A stretch of DNA of 52,614 nucleotides from Ignavibacteria bacterium (lineage in GTDB: Bacteria > Bacteroidota > Ignavibacteria > Tepidaquicellales > OLB5). The stretch is taken from positions 1 to 52,614 of the forward strand of contig JAUQWS010000018.1 of the NCBI GenBank assembly GCA_030835025.1, given 5' to 3'. The notes beneath the pieces are model-generated. The model was given only the letters and a program-made list of their open reading frames with translations, had not been told where the DNA came from and did no database searches. Made by a program: the position numbers and the translations under genes. Shown here one piece after another: positions 8,950 to 17,689 of this stretch; position 1 is the stretch's first letter, and each line of letters opens with the position of its first letter.

Positions 8950-9456
8950 ATGGCAAAAAAAGTAAAAGCAGGCGAATTACAGCTAAAAGATAAGCTGGTT
9001 TATATAGGAAGAGTGGCGAAAGTCGTAAAAGGCGGCAGAAGGTTCAGTTTTACTTCTGTTATAGTAGTAGGTGATGGCAACGGGCACGTTGGGATCGGCC
9101 TCGGTAAGGCAAACGAAGTTTCGGCTGCAATTGCGAAAGGTTCAGATGATGCCAGAAAAAATCTTGTATATGTGCCTTTGAGAAAAGGTACTTTGCCGCA
9201 TGAAGTTATCGGTAAATATGGTGCCGGAAAAGTTCTTCTTAAACCTGCATCACCGGGAACTGGACTAATCGCAGGCGGCGGAGTGAGGGCTGTATTAGAA
9301 GCAGCAGGGATCCAGGATGTTTTGACTAAGTCCCTTGGTTCTTCAAATCCGCACAATATGGTAAAAGCTACAATGAACGCACTGAGGAATATATATGATG
9401 CCAAAGCACTGGCAGCGAGGCGCGGAACCGATGTTCAGTCAATATTTTTGAATTAA
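8950..9456 (+). CDS. rpsE: 30S ribosomal protein S5
   Basis: S5 takes part in decoding fidelity and mRNA unwinding. 168 residues: '[19 protein letters not shown]' RNA-binding domain, then '[18 protein letters not shown]' and '[19 protein letters not shown]'. The gene starts 90 bases after the tRNA-Gln gene. The upstream sequence is AT-rich with only a weak ribosome site (TTAGGAAA at about 8933). Confidence 0.98.
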   Translation: MAKKVKAGELQLKDKLVYIGRVAKVVKGGRRFSFTSVIVVGDGNGHVGIGLGKANEVSAAIAKGSDDARKNLVYVPLRKGTLPHEVIGKYGAGKVLLKPASPGTGLIAGGGVRAVLEAAGIQDVLTKSLGSSNPHNMVKATMNALRNIYDAKALAARRGTDVQSIFLN

Positions 9457-9476
9457 TTATTTGGGATCCTATTAAA

Positions 9477-9653
9477 ATGGCGAAGATTAAAGTAAAACAG
9501 ATCGGAAGTACGATAGACAGGCCAAAAAAACAAAAGCTCGTTATAGCAGCTTTGGGGCTTGGCAGAATAAGCAAAGTCAGAGAGCATAACGATACTCCTC
9601 AAATCAGGGGTATGATCGATAAAGTTAAACATTTAGTAGAAGTAAGCAGTTAA
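9477..9653 (+). CDS. rpmD: 50S ribosomal protein L30
   Basis: A short 58-residue gene. The protein starts MAKIKVKQIGSTIDRPKKQK and continues 'ALGLGRISKVREHNDTPQIRG', a clear L30 signature (single ferredoxin-like fold). It lies 20 bases after rpsE in the position expected in the spc operon. The usual next gene, rplO, is displaced by 1.4 kb because an outer-membrane-protein gene follows. Confidence 0.97.
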   Translation: MAKIKVKQIGSTIDRPKKQKLVIAALGLGRISKVREHNDTPQIRGMIDKVKHLVEVSS

Positions 9654-9744
9654 GATTATACACTTAAGATCGAAATAGTCGTGAAAGACGTCATCGTGAT
9701 TAGAGTAGAGATTAGGTGAATTTAAACACATTTAAAAACATTAT

Positions 9745-9750
9745 AGGAGG
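9745..9750 (+). promoter_or_regulatory. Strong ribosome binding site of the OMP gene
   Basis: AGGAGG followed by an A-rich 10-base spacer before ATG 9761. It decides the start and is the best Shine-Dalgarno match inside the ribosomal cluster. Confidence 0.85.
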
Positions 9751-9760
9751 AAAAAAAGTA

Positions 9761-10978
9761 ATGTTAAAACATTTTCTAGCAGTTATGTTACTGTTCGTTG
9801 TGGCTGTAGGGACCTTTTCTCAGTCCATACCGAGCGGAACTGGTAGATACTCAGCTTTAGGTAGTTCACCTTTCATTCTGGATGCTTCTACCGACATACA
9901 GAATAATCCGGCATGGAACAACTATTACAGAAACTATGCATTTGCTGATTTGAACCAGTTTGGTGAAAGCAGCAATTTTGACGGATTCGGCGGCGTTACT
10001 TTTGGCGTTGGAAAGAAATGGAATTTAGGATTTATCGTTAACAGGACTCAGGACGCATGGAGTCTTTTTGGTGCTGATTCCGTAAGCGCACCTGTAGTTC
10101 CTTTCATGGGACTCATCGGTACTTCAGCCAGCAAGAATTTCCATGTTGGTTTGGCTCCGTATGTTGGCATGTGGAACCAGAAGTACACAGGGGACACCAA
10201 CTATAACTATGACAGAAGTTCAATGTCAATTGGTGCTAACCTTGGTTTCATGTACATGATCAAAAAAGGTTGGGTTGAAGGTGCATTCAGGTTCAGAATG
10301 AACAGCTACAAGAATGAGACCACAATCGGCGGAGGCACAGTTACTGCAGAAAATGACGGCGGCATGGAATTTGGTGCAGCTTTCAGAGGATGGATCTATC
10401 CTTCAAAAGGCAGTAAGATCGCTATCGTTCCTTTAGTAGGCTTTTATACCTATAGCTTTACCCCGAAGGTAACTTCAGGTACAACCACCACAACCGGAAA
10501 TGAAAATAGCTGGTTGAACATTAATGGCGGTGTAGGTTTAAACTGGCCGATAATGGATGATATGCAGATTGCTGGCGGTGTATTGGCTTCATACAACACA
10601 ACCAAATCTACATTCAGCGATACAACCGGAACATATGAAAATAAAGGAACAAACTTCATCGCTCCTGTTTTCAATATGGCTCTTGAAACAAGGATCGCTG
10701 ACTGGATAACCGGCAGACTCGGATTCACCAAAGGTATAAACATGCTTTCTTCAGAGTCCAGTGTTCCTAATTCAACAATTGAATTTAGCACAATTGGTGC
10801 ATCCACTGGTTCTTCAATCAACCTTGGTGCAGGTTTCCATTTTGGCAGATTCAGCATCGATGCTACAGTTTCAGAAAGATGGCTTAAACAGGGTCCATTC
10901 TTTATTTCCGGATCTAATGCTCAGAATTCTGAAGACATGTTCGGTACAATCTCAGCATCGTACAACTTCAACAAGTAA
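9761..10978 (+). CDS. Predicted outer-membrane beta-barrel protein inserted in the spc operon
   Basis: 405 residues from ATG 9761 (an upstream in-frame GTG at 9716 is less likely because AGGAGG sits between the two). Residues 1-20 are a signal peptide (LKHFLAVMLLFVVAVGTFSQ). The mature chain is rich in Gly, Asn, Ser and aromatic residues with alternating strands ('FGVGKKWNLGFIVNRTQ', 'GANLGFMYMI', 'LGAGFHFGRFSIDATVSERW') and ends in a strand 'ISASYNFNK', which fits a porin-like barrel of about 14-16 strands. No family is recognised with certainty; possibly a FadL- or PorV-like transporter or a major porin. It lies between rpmD and rplO, where no such gene is expected, and is followed by a hairpin. 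High expression is inferred from its location and ribosome site. Confidence 0.85.
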   Translation: MLKHFLAVMLLFVVAVGTFSQSIPSGTGRYSALGSSPFILDASTDIQNNPAWNNYYRNYAFADLNQFGESSNFDGFGGVTFGVGKKWNLGFIVNRTQDAWSLFGADSVSAPVVPFMGLIGTSASKNFHVGLAPYVGMWNQKYTGDTNYNYDRSSMSIGANLGFMYMIKKGWVEGAFRFRMNSYKNETTIGGGTVTAENDGGMEFGAAFRGWIYPSKGSKIAIVPLVGFYTYSFTPKVTSGTTTTTGNENSWLNINGGVGLNWPIMDDMQIAGGVLASYNTTKSTFSDTTGTYENKGTNFIAPVFNMALETRIADWITGRLGFTKGINMLSSESSVPNSTIEFSTIGASTGSSINLGAGFHFGRFSIDATVSERWLKQGPFFISGSNAQNSEDMFGTISASYNFNK

Positions 10979-11000
10979 ACAAATATTTTTATATTAATTT

Positions 11001-11030
11001 AGACCCCTCGCCTTTTTGCGAGGGGTCTTT
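11001..11030 (+). terminator. Terminator or attenuator between the OMP gene and rplO
   Basis: AGACCCCTCG (11001-11010) and CGAGGGGTCT (11019-11028) form a perfect 10-bp, GC-rich stem around CCTTTTTG, followed by TTATTG. The U run is short, so partial read-through into rplO-secY is plausible; no promoter is seen in the 25 bases before rplO. Confidence 0.8.
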
Positions 11031-11053
11031 ATTGTAAGACTTTAGAAATCACT

Positions 11054-11512
11054 ATGGACATCCTAAGCAATCTCAAATACGCAGAAGGTTCAAAGAAGAA
11101 AAGGAAACGAGTAGGCAGAGGGCCCGGATCGGGTCATGGCAAAACTTCAACAAGGGGCATGAATGGGCAGGGTTCAAGATCAGGAAGCGGTGTAAGGTCC
11201 TGGTTTGAAGGCGGACAGATGCCTATACAAAGAAGGCTGCCCAAATTCGGTTTTACAAATCCCGGAAGGATTGAATTTCAAGTTTTAAATCTTGGCAAAC
11301 TTCAGAGCTTTTTTGATAAAGGCAAACTGAAAGACCAGAATTTAAGTCCTGAAATACTTTATAAGTTGGGAGTAATTTCAAACGGGAAGTTGCCGCTTAA
11401 AATTTTGGGAGAAGGCGAATTTAAGCAGAAGCTGGAGATCAGCGCTCACAAGTTTAGTAAAACTGCGCTTGAGAAAATTGAAAAGAGCGGGGGCAAGGCA
11501 ATCACTTTATGA
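11054..11512 (+). CDS. rplO: 50S ribosomal protein L15
   Basis: L15 binds 23S rRNA late in 50S assembly. 152 residues; the Gly/Arg-rich N-terminus 'RKRVGRGPGSGHGKTSTRG' and 'FEGGQMPIQRRLPKFGF' are diagnostic. The stop overlaps the secY start in ATGA, so the two are translationally coupled. It is separated from rpmD by the inserted OMP gene and hairpin. Confidence 0.98.
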   Translation: MDILSNLKYAEGSKKKRKRVGRGPGSGHGKTSTRGMNGQGSRSGSGVRSWFEGGQMPIQRRLPKFGFTNPGRIEFQVLNLGKLQSFFDKGKLKDQNLSPEILYKLGVISNGKLPLKILGEGEFKQKLEISAHKFSKTALEKIEKSGGKAITL

Positions 11513-12846
11513 GCAGTTTTGTTGAGAGTTTCAGGAATATATTTAAGATTCAGGAGTTAAGGCAAAGGATAATATTCACTGTATTACTTCTTATAGTTGT
11601 TAGAATTGGTGCTCACATAACTTTGCCGGGTATTGATACAGGTCTTCTGGCAGAAGCCACTAAGAACCAGTCGGATAATACGCTGTTTGGATTATATGAC
11701 CTTTTTGTTGGCGGTGCATTCAAGAATGCGGCGATATTTGCTTTAGGTATAATGCCTTATATCAGTTCTTCTATCATAATCCAGCTTTTGGGAGCGGTTG
11801 TTCCGTATTTCCAGAAACTTCAAAAAGAAGGTGAAGCCGGCAGAAAGAAGATCAACCAGCTTACAAGATACGGTACTGTCCCGGTAGCACTTATGCAGGC
11901 ATGGGGCGTAAGCGTTCAGCTTAAAAGTAGGAATGTAGCGGGAGTAAGTATCCTCGCACCGGATGTTTCACCCGTATTGTTTGCAGTTTCATGTATTATA
12001 CTGATGACCGCCGGTACGATTTTTATGATGTGGCTCGGTGAGCAGATAACTGAGCGGGGGATTGGAAACGGTATATCTCTGATTATTTTCGTCGGTATTA
12101 TTGACAGGTTACCATATGCATTTCTGGATGAGTATCAGGTCGTTGCCTCAGGTGCAAGAAGCATAATAGTTGAATTGATCATAATTGCAGGACTCGTGTT
12201 TATTGTTGCAGGTGTAGTACTTGTAACACAGGCAATGAGGCGTATCCCGGTGCAATATGCCAAAAGGGTTGTTGGAAGGAAAATTTATGGCGGAGTTACT
12301 CAATATATTCCGCTCAGAGTAAACCAGGCCGGAGTTATGCCGATCATTTTTGCGCAATCAATTATGTTCGTTCCAAACACAATATTGACGTTCTTTCCGA
12401 ACAGCCAGTTTATGCAGGATCTTTCGAAGTATTTTGACCAGACAAGTTTGGTGTATGCATTTATGTATGGTTCACTTATAGTGTTCTTTACATACTTTTA
12501 TACAGCAATTGCTTTTAACCCCAAAGATGTTTCTGACAATATGAAGAAACAGGGGGGCTTTGTTCCCGGTGTAAGGCCCGGGAAGGCTACATCTGATTTT
12601 ATTGATAATATTCTTACAAAAATAACTTTGCCGGGCTCGATTTTTCTGGCGTTTATTGCGATCTTGCCTGCGTTTATTGCTCAGGCAGGCGTAACTCAGG
12701 GACTTGCCCAGTTCTTTGGAGGTACAAGCTTGCTCATTGTAGTTGGTGTTGCTCTTGATACATTACAACAGGTAGAGTCTCACCTTGTTATGAGGCATTA
12801 TGACGGCTTCATGAAAAGCGGCAAGATCAAAGGCAGAAGAGGTTAA
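11509..12846 (+). CDS. secY: Preprotein translocase subunit SecY
   Basis: SecY is the channel of the SecYEG translocon. 445 residues with about ten membrane helices. Early 'RIGAHITLPGID' plug-side sequence, 'GIMPYISSSIIIQLL' in TM2, 'ITERGIGNGISLIIF' in TM4, and cytosolic loop 'KDVSDNMKKQGGFVPGVRPG' followed by 'TLPGSIFLA' are typical. It starts inside the rplO stop codon (ATGA). It supplies the export route for the outer-membrane and T9SS proteins in the window. Confidence 0.98.
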   Translation: MSSFVESFRNIFKIQELRQRIIFTVLLLIVVRIGAHITLPGIDTGLLAEATKNQSDNTLFGLYDLFVGGAFKNAAIFALGIMPYISSSIIIQLLGAVVPYFQKLQKEGEAGRKKINQLTRYGTVPVALMQAWGVSVQLKSRNVAGVSILAPDVSPVLFAVSCIILMTAGTIFMMWLGEQITERGIGNGISLIIFVGIIDRLPYAFLDEYQVVASGARSIIVELIIIAGLVFIVAGVVLVTQAMRRIPVQYAKRVVGRKIYGGVTQYIPLRVNQAGVMPIIFAQSIMFVPNTILTFFPNSQFMQDLSKYFDQTSLVYAFMYGSLIVFFTYFYTAIAFNPKDVSDNMKKQGGFVPGVRPGKATSDFIDNILTKITLPGSIFLAFIAILPAFIAQAGVTQGLAQFFGGTSLLIVVGVALDTLQQVESHLVMRHYDGFMKSGKIKGRRG

Positions 12847-12852
12847 AATAAG

Positions 12853-13608
12853 TTGGTTAAAACTGTTAGCGAAATAGAAGCTATCAGAGAAAGCTGTTCC
12901 ATTGTAGCTGGTGTTCTTTCTTATATAGAAAAGTTTCTTAATCCCGGTATTACAACTCTGGAAATAGATGAATTGATCGAGGATTATATCAGATCCAGGG
13001 ATGCCGAACCGGCATTTAAGGGTTACCGGGTTCATAAAAACATCTTCCCTGCAAGTTCATGCATTTCTATAAATGAACAGGTCGTTCACGGGATACCCGG
13101 CTCGAGAAAGCTGCTCGAAAATGATATCGTGAGCATTGATGTAGGTGTAAAAAAGAACGGTTATTACGGAGATGGTGCAAAGACATTTGCAATCGGCAAT
13201 ATCAGCCCTGCAAAAAAGAAGCTTCTCAAAATAACTGAAGAGAGCCTTTATAAGGGACTAGAAAACGCAAGTGACGGCAGATACATAAATGATGTTTCGC
13301 TTGCAATACAGCAGCATGTTGAAGCAGCCGGATTTTCTGTAGTTAGAGACCTTGTTGGTCATGGTATTGGAAAACAGCTTCATGAAGAACCCCCGATTCC
13401 TAATTATTATCACAGCGGGTACAGGAACAAGTTTAAGGCAGGTATGACCGTTGCAATTGAGCCAATGGTCAATTATGGGACTTACAAAGTCAAAGTCCTG
13501 AACGATAAATGGACTTATGTTACAGTTGACGGTGAACCAAGTGCGCATTTTGAACATTCAATTTTGATCACAAACGGGAAGCCTGAAATATTAACAATGG
13601 AGAACTAA
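12853..13608 (+). CDS. map: Methionine aminopeptidase, type I
   Basis: Removes the initiator Met from nascent proteins. 251 residues. Metal-site motifs in order: 'HGIPGSRKL' (His of the active site), 'VSIDVGVKKNGYYGDGAKTF' (first two Asp ligands, split over the motif), 'GHGIGKQLHEEP' (His ligand), 'AIEPMV' (Glu ligand) and 'AHFEHSILIT' (last Glu). The start is TTG at 12853, 6 bases after secY; it gives the normal N-terminus 'VKTVSEIEAIRESC'. Adenylate kinase, often between secY and map, is absent. Confidence 0.97.
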   Translation: MVKTVSEIEAIRESCSIVAGVLSYIEKFLNPGITTLEIDELIEDYIRSRDAEPAFKGYRVHKNIFPASSCISINEQVVHGIPGSRKLLENDIVSIDVGVKKNGYYGDGAKTFAIGNISPAKKKLLKITEESLYKGLENASDGRYINDVSLAIQQHVEAAGFSVVRDLVGHGIGKQLHEEPPIPNYYHSGYRNKFKAGMTVAIEPMVNYGTYKVKVLNDKWTYVTVDGEPSAHFEHSILITNGKPEILTMEN

Positions 13609-13617
13609 ATTCTATTA

Positions 13618-13836
13618 ATGGCAAAACAGGGTACAATTAAGGTTGATGGTGTTATTACAGATACTTTGCCCAATGCCGCCTTTAAAGTGAAGCTTGAGAA
13701 TGGCCACGAAATAATAGCTCATATTTCGGGTAAAATGAGAATGAACTTTATCAAAATACTCGAAGGAGATAAGGTTTCTGTAGAACTGTCACCGTATGAT
13801 CTGACCAGGGGAAGGATCACTTACAGGTATAAATAA
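13618..13836 (+). CDS. infA: Translation initiation factor IF-1
   Basis: IF-1 binds the 30S A site during initiation. 72 residues, a single S1/OB domain: '[19 protein letters not shown]', '[20 protein letters not shown]' and '[21 protein letters not shown]' regions are standard. It sits in its usual place between map and rpmJ. Confidence 0.98.
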   Translation: MAKQGTIKVDGVITDTLPNAAFKVKLENGHEIIAHISGKMRMNFIKILEGDKVSVELSPYDLTRGRITYRYK

Positions 13837-13886
13837 GAGTTTTCCGGATTGCAAAAAAGTTTATATTAAAGTTCAAGAGGTAAAAA

Positions 13887-14000
13887 ATGAAAGTTAGAAG
13901 CTCGGTAAAGAAATTGTGCGAACACTGCAAGATCATCAAAAGAAAAGGTGTTATCAGAGTCATCTGCAAAAATCCAAAACACAAACAGAGACAGGGTTAA
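13887..14000 (+). CDS. rpmJ: 50S ribosomal protein L36 (zinc form)
   Basis: A 37-residue gene starting [15 protein letters not shown] and ending 'NPKHKQRQG'. C11, C14, C27 and H32 form the zinc ribbon of the C+ type L36. AAGAGG 10 bases upstream is a fair ribosome site. It lies 50 bases after infA and 26 bases before rpsM, the normal alpha-operon order. Confidence 0.97.
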   Translation: MKVRSSVKKLCEHCKIIKRKGVIRVICKNPKHKQRQG

Positions 14001-14026
14001 ATCATAATTATCAGGAGTAATATCAA

Positions 14027-14410
14027 TTGGCAAGAATAGCCGGAATAGATCTTCCAAAAAACAAACGAGTAGTAATAGGTTTAACTTCAATCCACGGGAT
14101 CGGGCGGACAACATCCGAAAAGATCCTTGATAGGACAGGTATCAGCTACGATAAGAAAGTCGCTGATCTTACCGATGACGAAGTTAACCAGATCCGTAAT
14201 ATCATAACATCCGAGATCAAGGTCGAAGGTGCGCTTAAGTCAGAAGTCCAGGCAAATATTAAAAGACTTATGGATATCGGAAGCAACAGGGGCAAAAGGC
14301 ACAGAAGAGGCCTTCCTGTCAGGGGACAAAGAACAAAGACTAATGCAAGGACAAGAAAAGGCAAGAGAAAGACCGTAGCAGGAAAGAAGAAAGCAGCCGC
14401 TAAGAAGTAA
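14027..14410 (+). CDS. rpsM: 30S ribosomal protein S13
   Basis: S13 contacts P-site tRNA and the B1 inter-subunit bridge. 127 residues: '[19 protein letters not shown]', 'GRTTSEKIL', then '[25 protein letters not shown]' type C-terminal RNA-binding tail (contiguous parts quoted separately elsewhere in the family) with a short Lys/Ala-rich end. The start is TTG at 14027 with AGGAG at 14012-14016. Confidence 0.97.
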   Translation: MARIAGIDLPKNKRVVIGLTSIHGIGRTTSEKILDRTGISYDKKVADLTDDEVNQIRNIITSEIKVEGALKSEVQANIKRLMDIGSNRGKRHRRGLPVRGQRTKTNARTRKGKRKTVAGKKKAAAKK

Positions 14411-14430
14411 ACTTGAAAGAATAATTTTAT

Positions 14431-14817
14431 ATGACACAACAGGTAAAAAAGACTAAGAAAAAAACTACGGTTGAATCAACCGGTGTTGCCCACATAAAGG
14501 CTACATTTAATAATGTTATAGTTACGTTGACCGATGTACAGGGCAATACTATTTCATGGGCTTCCTCGGGTAAGATGGGTTTTAAAGGGTCCAAAAAGAA
14601 TACACCGTTTGCTGCACAGGTTGCAGCAGAAAGTGCAGCTAAAACGGCTCTGGATGCAGGATTGAGAAAAGTTGATGTCTTTATCAAGGGTCCCGGCTCG
14701 GGAAGAGAAGCTGCAATCAGATCTTTACAGACTGCAGGACTTGAGATTATGAGCATAAAGGATATTACCCCGATCCCTCACAATGGCTGCAGGCCGCCTA
14801 AAAGAAGAAGAGTATAA
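14431..14817 (+). CDS. rpsK: 30S ribosomal protein S11
   Basis: S11 lines the mRNA exit channel on the platform. 128 residues: '[18 protein letters not shown]', '[19 protein letters not shown]', '[20 protein letters not shown]' and C-terminal '[16 protein letters not shown]' are diagnostic. It follows rpsM by 20 bases. Confidence 0.98.
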   Translation: MTQQVKKTKKKTTVESTGVAHIKATFNNVIVTLTDVQGNTISWASSGKMGFKGSKKNTPFAAQVAAESAAKTALDAGLRKVDVFIKGPGSGREAAIRSLQTAGLEIMSIKDITPIPHNGCRPPKRRRV

Positions 14818-14842
14818 GAAAATAATAAATAATATTTTATAA

Positions 14843-15472
14843 ATGGCAAGATATACAGGACCAAGCTGCAAGCTTTGCAGAAGAGAAAAGCAGAAACTAT
14901 TCCTGAAAGGGACGAAGTGTTTTACTGAAAAATGTCCCGTTGAAAGAAAAAATTATGCTCCGGGTCAGCACGGTCTTTCAAGAAGATCTAAAGTATCCGA
15001 CTATTCAATTCAGCTGAGAGAAAAACAGAAAGTTAAAAGAACATATGGAGTTCTTGAATCTCAGTTCAGGAATTACTTTGAGCTTGCTTCCAAACAAAAA
15101 GGCAGAACAGGTGAAAACCTGGTTAAACTGCTTGAAAGAAGGATGGATAACATAATTTATCGCTCCGGGCTTGCTCCATCAAGGAAAGCAGCAAGACAGT
15201 TGATCCTTCATAACCATTTCAGAATAAACGGTAAATCGGTCAATATACCTTCTTTATTGCTAAGAGCCGGTGATACGATCCAGGTCAAGGATAAGAGCAA
15301 ACAGGTAAAGGTATTCCATGAGTCAATGAAGAGAGTAAAAGATGACATGCTTCCGGGCTGGCTGCAGGTTGATAAATCTGCACTCAAAGGCACACTGCTT
15401 TCAATTCCGGAAAGAATCGATATTCCGTTTAACGCAAACGAACAATTAATAGTTGAATTATATTCAAAATAG
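14843..15472 (+). CDS. rpsD: 30S ribosomal protein S4 (zinc-type)
   Basis: S4 is a primary 16S rRNA binder and fidelity determinant. 209 residues. N-terminal zinc motif C9-x2-C12-x13-C26-x4-C31. The S4 RNA-binding domain lies around residues 98-160 ('RRMDNIIYRSGLAPSRKAAR', 'LILHNHFRINGKSVNIPS'). Ends 'ANEQLIVELYSK'. In alpha-operon order before rpoA, with 9 bases between. Confidence 0.98.
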   Translation: MARYTGPSCKLCRREKQKLFLKGTKCFTEKCPVERKNYAPGQHGLSRRSKVSDYSIQLREKQKVKRTYGVLESQFRNYFELASKQKGRTGENLVKLLERRMDNIIYRSGLAPSRKAARQLILHNHFRINGKSVNIPSLLLRAGDTIQVKDKSKQVKVFHESMKRVKDDMLPGWLQVDKSALKGTLLSIPERIDIPFNANEQLIVELYSK

Positions 15473-15481
15473 TAAATAAAA

Positions 15482-16471
15482 ATGATAAATCAATATATTC
15501 AGTTCCCGGAAAAGTTAGAGTTAGAAAAAGATACCCAAACCAGGTTCTTTGGCCGTTTTGTAATGCAGCCGCTTGAAAAAGGTTACGGTATTACCTTAGG
15601 TAATGCTCTCAGAAGAGTATTGCTATCTTCTCTTCCCGGAACGGCAATTACAGGAATAAAGATAAATAATGTTCCGCATGAATTCACTACTATAAAGGAC
15701 GTTGTTGAAGATGTCTCTGAGATCATTCTGAATCTGAAAGAAGTGCGTTTCAAGCAGAACATTAAAGGAGCCAATAAGGTCGAACTGAGGCTTAAAGGAC
15801 CCATTGATTTCATCGCAAGGCATATCCAGGAAGCTACTGAAGATTTCGAAGTGCTTAATCCCAATCACCGTATTGCAACACTCAATAAAAATGCAGATGT
15901 GAGTATAACGCTCAAGATCGGCTCAGGGATAGGGTATGTACCTTCAGAAGAGAATAAGGAAGCAGAGCAGGATCTGCTTATGCTGCCCATTGATTCAATC
16001 TTCACCCCGGTAAAGAATGTTAAATACGAAATTCTGAATACAAGGGTTGGACAGAAAACAGATTACGAAAAGCTTTATCTTGATATTACGACTGACGGCA
16101 CTATCAATCCCGTTGATGCTCTAACGCAGGCTGCTGATATTCTTAATGAGCACATTGCAATGTTCCAGAATTTCGGAAAAGTTACGGAAGAGAAAAAGGC
16201 GCCGGTCAAGAATGAAGAAACTGAATTTGCACGTATCAGGAAGATGCTGCTGACAAATGTTGATGAGCTGAAGCTTTCTGTTCGCGCACAGAATTGTTTG
16301 CGTTCTGCAAACATCAAAACCCTGGGAGATCTTGTAAGACACCAGGAAGTTGAAATGCTGCAGTTCAGGAACTTCGGGCGGAAATCTCTTGCTGAGCTTG
16401 GTGAGATACTCCAGGAAAACGGACTCTCATTCGGAATGGATGTCGATAAATACATAAAAGAAGAAAACTAA
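15482..16471 (+). CDS. rpoA: DNA-directed RNA polymerase subunit alpha
   Basis: Alpha nucleates core polymerase assembly and its C-terminal domain contacts promoters and activators. 329 residues. N-terminal domain: 'FGRFVMQPLEKGYGITLGNA', 'LRRVLLSSLPGTAITGIKI'. C-terminal domain with two HhH elements: 'LKLSVRAQNCLRSANIKTLG', 'DLV', 'FRNFGRKSLAELGEIL'. It lies between rpsD and rplQ as usual. Confidence 0.98.
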   Translation: MINQYIQFPEKLELEKDTQTRFFGRFVMQPLEKGYGITLGNALRRVLLSSLPGTAITGIKINNVPHEFTTIKDVVEDVSEIILNLKEVRFKQNIKGANKVELRLKGPIDFIARHIQEATEDFEVLNPNHRIATLNKNADVSITLKIGSGIGYVPSEENKEAEQDLLMLPIDSIFTPVKNVKYEILNTRVGQKTDYEKLYLDITTDGTINPVDALTQAADILNEHIAMFQNFGKVTEEKKAPVKNEETEFARIRKMLLTNVDELKLSVRAQNCLRSANIKTLGDLVRHQEVEMLQFRNFGRKSLAELGEILQENGLSFGMDVDKYIKEEN

Positions 16472-16492
16472 AATTATTAATGCTCGTTTGAT

Positions 16493-17041
16493 ATGATACA
16501 CAGAAGAAAAGGCAGAAAACTCAAAAGAACGGCGTCGCATAAGAAGGCTTTGTTGGCAAATCTTTCTGTTGCCTTGATAAAGAATAAGAAGATCAGAACA
16601 ACGCTTGCAAAAGCTAAAGAACTGAGGACTTATATTGAACCCATGATCACGAAATCCAGAAAAGCTCATCTTTCTAAAGATGGCAAACCTGAATTTGGGG
16701 TCCACCTAAGAAGAGAAGTTAATAAGTATCTGCAGGATAGAGGCGCTGTTAAAATGCTTTTTGAAGAGATCGCGCCCAAAGTAATTGATAGGAACGGCGG
16801 ATACACCAGAGTGCTCAAAATGGGCAGAAGACTTGGAGACGGTGCTGAACTTGCACTTATTGAACTTGTAGATTATAACCTGGAACAGACTAAGACCGAT
16901 ACAGCTGCAGATACAGAAACTACAGCAGGAAAGACAAAATCTAAGAGCAAGATCACAAAAACCAAGAAGTCACCGGCAAAAACCGGCACTGAAACCAAAA
17001 AATCAACAAAGGGCAGGAAGAAAAAAGAGGCAGCTGAGTAA
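16493..17041 (+). CDS. rplQ: 50S ribosomal protein L17 with long charged C-terminal tail
   Basis: L17 sits near the tunnel exit. The core, residues 1-125, opens 'MIHRRKGRKLKRTASHKKAL' and has 'YTRVLKMGRRLGDGAELALIEL'-type ending in separate blocks. Residues 130-182 are a Lys/Thr/Ala/Glu-rich low-complexity tail ('KSKSKITKTKKSPAK' and similar) that is absent from E. coli L17 (127 residues). It is the last gene of the ribosomal cluster; no terminator is seen before engB 37 bases later. Confidence 0.96.
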   Translation: MIHRRKGRKLKRTASHKKALLANLSVALIKNKKIRTTLAKAKELRTYIEPMITKSRKAHLSKDGKPEFGVHLRREVNKYLQDRGAVKMLFEEIAPKVIDRNGGYTRVLKMGRRLGDGAELALIELVDYNLEQTKTDTAADTETTAGKTKSKSKITKTKKSPAKTGTETKKSTKGRKKKEAAE

Positions 17042-17078
17042 TCAATAATTTAAGAGGTAAGCTTAACTTATCAAATAA

Positions 17079-17669
17079 ATGAAAATATCCACAGCTGAAT
17101 TTGTAAACAGTATTTCGGACCTTAACCAGCTTCCGACTGCTCATTTACCCGAAATCGTGTTTATAGGCCGGTCAAATGTAGGTAAGTCCTCTCTTATAAA
17201 CAAGATCTGCAACAAGGCAAAACTGGCTAAAACAAGCTCTGTTCCCGGCAGAACAAGGCTCCTTAACTACTACCTCATCAATGAAGAATTCTATTTTGTT
17301 GACCTTCCCGGTTATGGTTATGCTAAAGTACCTGAACAAATAAAGACGGGCTGGCGAAAGCTTGTTGAAGAGTATATAAGTTCAAGAAAGAACATAAAGC
17401 TCGTTTTTGAGCTTATGGATTCTAGGCATGACCCTACTTATCTGGACCAGTTAATGATAAATTGGCTTGAGTATTACGAGATAAATTACGCAATTGTACT
17501 TACGAAATCCGACAAGATATCTCAGAACAAAATGGAAAGACAGATTTACAGAACTAGCAAGATTGTAAGTAACGATGATTTATGTAAGGACTATATCCCG
17601 TTTTCCGCAATTTCAGGAGAAGGCAAAGATACGGTCGTAAAGCTTATTTCCGAGAGCCTCATTTCTTAA
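17079..17669 (+). CDS. engB: Ribosome biogenesis GTP-binding protein EngB/YsxC
   Basis: A TrmE-Era-EngA-EngB-Septin GTPase needed for late 50S assembly. 196 residues. G1 'GRSNVGKSSLIN' (about residues 30-41), G2 region 'PGRTRLLNYYL', G3 'DLPGYGYAKV', G4 'TKSDK', G5 'SAISGEG'. It fits its place directly after the ribosomal cluster and could be co-transcribed with it (37-base gap). Confidence 0.96.
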   Translation: MKISTAEFVNSISDLNQLPTAHLPEIVFIGRSNVGKSSLINKICNKAKLAKTSSVPGRTRLLNYYLINEEFYFVDLPGYGYAKVPEQIKTGWRKLVEEYISSRKNIKLVFELMDSRHDPTYLDQLMINWLEYYEINYAIVLTKSDKISQNKMERQIYRTSKIVSNDDLCKDYIPFSAISGEGKDTVVKLISESLIS

Positions 17670-17689
17670 ACATCTAATCCAGATATCTT

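Noticed and set aside
9716..9760. Upstream GTG start for the OMP gene
   Set aside because: The AGGAGG at 9745-9750 and the signal peptide place the start at ATG 9761.
17069..17090. Possible DnaA box (ATATCCACA) near engB
   Set aside because: A single imperfect box without an AT-rich unwinding region or other boxes is not an origin.
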